DNA of 64,000 bases from positions 806,001 to 870,000 of the forward strand of contig NZ_JASKYM010000001.1 of the NCBI RefSeq assembly GCF_030131845.1, written 5' to 3'. Positions within the stretch are counted from its first letter, which is position 1. Each line of letters starts with the position of its first letter. This document shows positions 63,188 to 64,000 of this stretch, one piece after another. Under the pieces are notes generated by a model. It made no database searches and was not told where the DNA came from. It saw nothing but the letters and a program-made list of their open reading frames with translations. A program made the translations under genes and the position numbers. This DNA comes from Romboutsia sedimentorum. GTDB lineage: Bacteria; Bacillota; Clostridia; Peptostreptococcales; Peptostreptococcaceae.

Positions 63188-64000
63188 TTAAGCAATCACT
63201 TCTGATAATGCTCTCTGAGTGCACTTATTTATTTTAAACGATTTATCTACAATTAAAATAATTAGTAATTCTGAAACTGCCATACTAATCCATATTCCAT
63301 TTACTCCAAATACTTTATATAATACTATCAATACTATAGGTAAAATCAATATAGATCTCATTGCACATATTATATTTGAATATTTTGGTATTTCTATAGC
63401 TTGATAATACATTGTTGTTGTTAAATTTTTTCCTATAAATAAATAGGCAAGATTATTTATATTTACTGCAACATAAGATATTTCTATAAGGGTTTTGTCA
63501 TTTGTAAATACAGATATTATCTCCTTACCAAATATTAAGCATATTATAGCAAAAAATATTCCTATAATAAGTGCTGTTTTATTAGATAGCTTATAAAACG
63601 TTAGCATATTTTCACTATTTTTTGCTCCATAGTTATAACTTATTAGTGGTTGAGCCCCTAACGTAACCCCTAGAAGAATCATATATATGTTACTAGTTAT
63701 ATAATTTATTATTGCATAAGTAGATATTCCAGTTTCACCTACTGTATTTACTAAAACTAAATTATGAACAAATATTATAACCGAAAATGCTGATTCTGCG
63801 AAAAATGATGGTACACCGATTTTTAAAACTTCTTTTACACTGTCTAGTTCTAACTTTTGCTTTCCAAAACTTAACTTTCCTTTTTTCATCATAAAATGAG
63901 GTAGAGCTATTAAAAGCGTTACTATTTGACCTAAACCTGTTGCTATTGCTGCACTCTTTATTCCTAATCCTAATTGGAATATAAATATATAATTTAAAAC
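63188..64000 (-). CDS. MATE-family efflux transporter (partial, N-terminus outside window)
   Basis: The last 270 residues or so of a MATE transporter. The frame stays open through 64000 (…LNYIFIFQLGLGIKSAAIATGLGQ), a typical MATE repeat junction; the internal Met at 63892 is not the start. About seven membrane segments are visible, with the repeat-2 features PSFFAESAFSVIIFVHN and NYGAKN. MATE proteins use ion gradients to export drugs or metabolites. The 3' end is inside the window and the start lies beyond it. Confidence 0.85.
   Translation of the reverse strand, partial: VLNYIFIFQLGLGIKSAAIATGLGQIVTLLIALPHFMMKKGKLSFGKQKLELDSVKEVLKIGVPSFFAESAFSVIIFVHNLVLVNTVGETGISTYAIINYITSNIYMILLGVTLGAQPLISYNYGAKNSENMLTFYKLSNKTALIIGIFFAIICLIFGKEIISVFTNDKTLIEISYVAVNINNLAYLFIGKNLTTTMYYQAIEIPKYSNIICAMRSILILPIVLIVLYKVFGVNGIWISMAVSELLIILIVDKSFKINKCTQRALSEVIA

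Overview
This window is a chromosomal segment from a low-GC, endospore-forming, amino-acid-fermenting anaerobe of the clostridia. A member of the Peptostreptococcaceae (Paraclostridium, Paeniclostridium, Clostridioides or Romboutsia type) fits best, but this is inference from gene content. The supporting signs are a selenocysteine-dependent glycine reductase operon, an indolepyruvate ferredoxin oxidoreductase cassette, clostridial ferredoxin, the spore genes cotJABC and yqfCD, a low-GC Firmicute era-recO-glyQS-ccpN-ppdK neighbourhood, and very AT-rich intergenic DNA. I saw no transposase, phage gene, CRISPR array, tRNA or rRNA.

Layout. 1-5990 (minus) is the glycine reductase operon grdX-trxB-trxA-grdE-grdA-grdB-grdC, the last gene cut by the window edge. 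grdA and grdB each contain an in-frame UGA read as selenocysteine. The operon starts at a good sigma-A promoter followed by a single-aptamer glycine riboswitch and an intrinsic terminator. 6.3-10.3 kb carries a secreted metalloprotease and an M3 oligopeptidase. 10.6-13.7 kb holds a HAD phosphatase, a pentapeptide-like potassium channel and small Cys-rich proteins. 13.7-20.8 kb is an amino-acid oxidation module: a sigma-54 activator with a PrpR-type sensor, then aminotransferase-iorA-iorB-butyrate kinase behind a clear -24/-12 promoter with two palindromes upstream. 21-26 kb contains a SIMPL protein, a peptidoglycan glycosyltransferase, a 56-residue ferredoxin, an apparent C-rich small RNA and a soluble Ser/Thr kinase with an overlapping small partner gene. 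26-33.6 kb has ftsE-ftsX-M23 hydrolase, an intracellular subtilisin, an 11-repeat MORN protein, exonucleases and a TtcA-like ATPase. 33.8-36.7 kb is a sporulation patch (cotJABC) with a 27-residue acidic microprotein nearby. 36.7-46.8 kb has topB, ppdK with its regulators, and glyQS. 47-54.3 kb is the housekeeping run yqfC-yqfD-ybeY-dgkA/PAP2-cdd-era-mgtE-yqzL-recO-DUF4342. 54.5-64 kb holds orphan proteins, tspO, yqeY-rpsU-hinT-mtaB-rsmE-prmA, a tandem BFD iron-sulfur protein, glucokinase and a MATE transporter cut by the right edge.

How it fits together. Glycine reduction (reductive Stickland branch, acetyl phosphate) and 2-oxoacid oxidation (oxidative branch, reduced ferredoxin plus an acyl-phosphate kinase) are complementary halves of amino-acid fermentation. 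Each has its own sensor here: a riboswitch for glycine and a sigma-54 activator for the oxidative cassette. PPDK with its bifunctional regulator and CcpN control the pyruvate/PEP node.

The most novel-looking signals are the C-rich small RNA candidate at about 24184-24314 (+), the complete sigma-54 control region at 18691-18885, the microprotein gene at 35114-35197, and the kinase with its 99-residue partner at 24304-25610. All calls are by eye from sequence; no database search was run.
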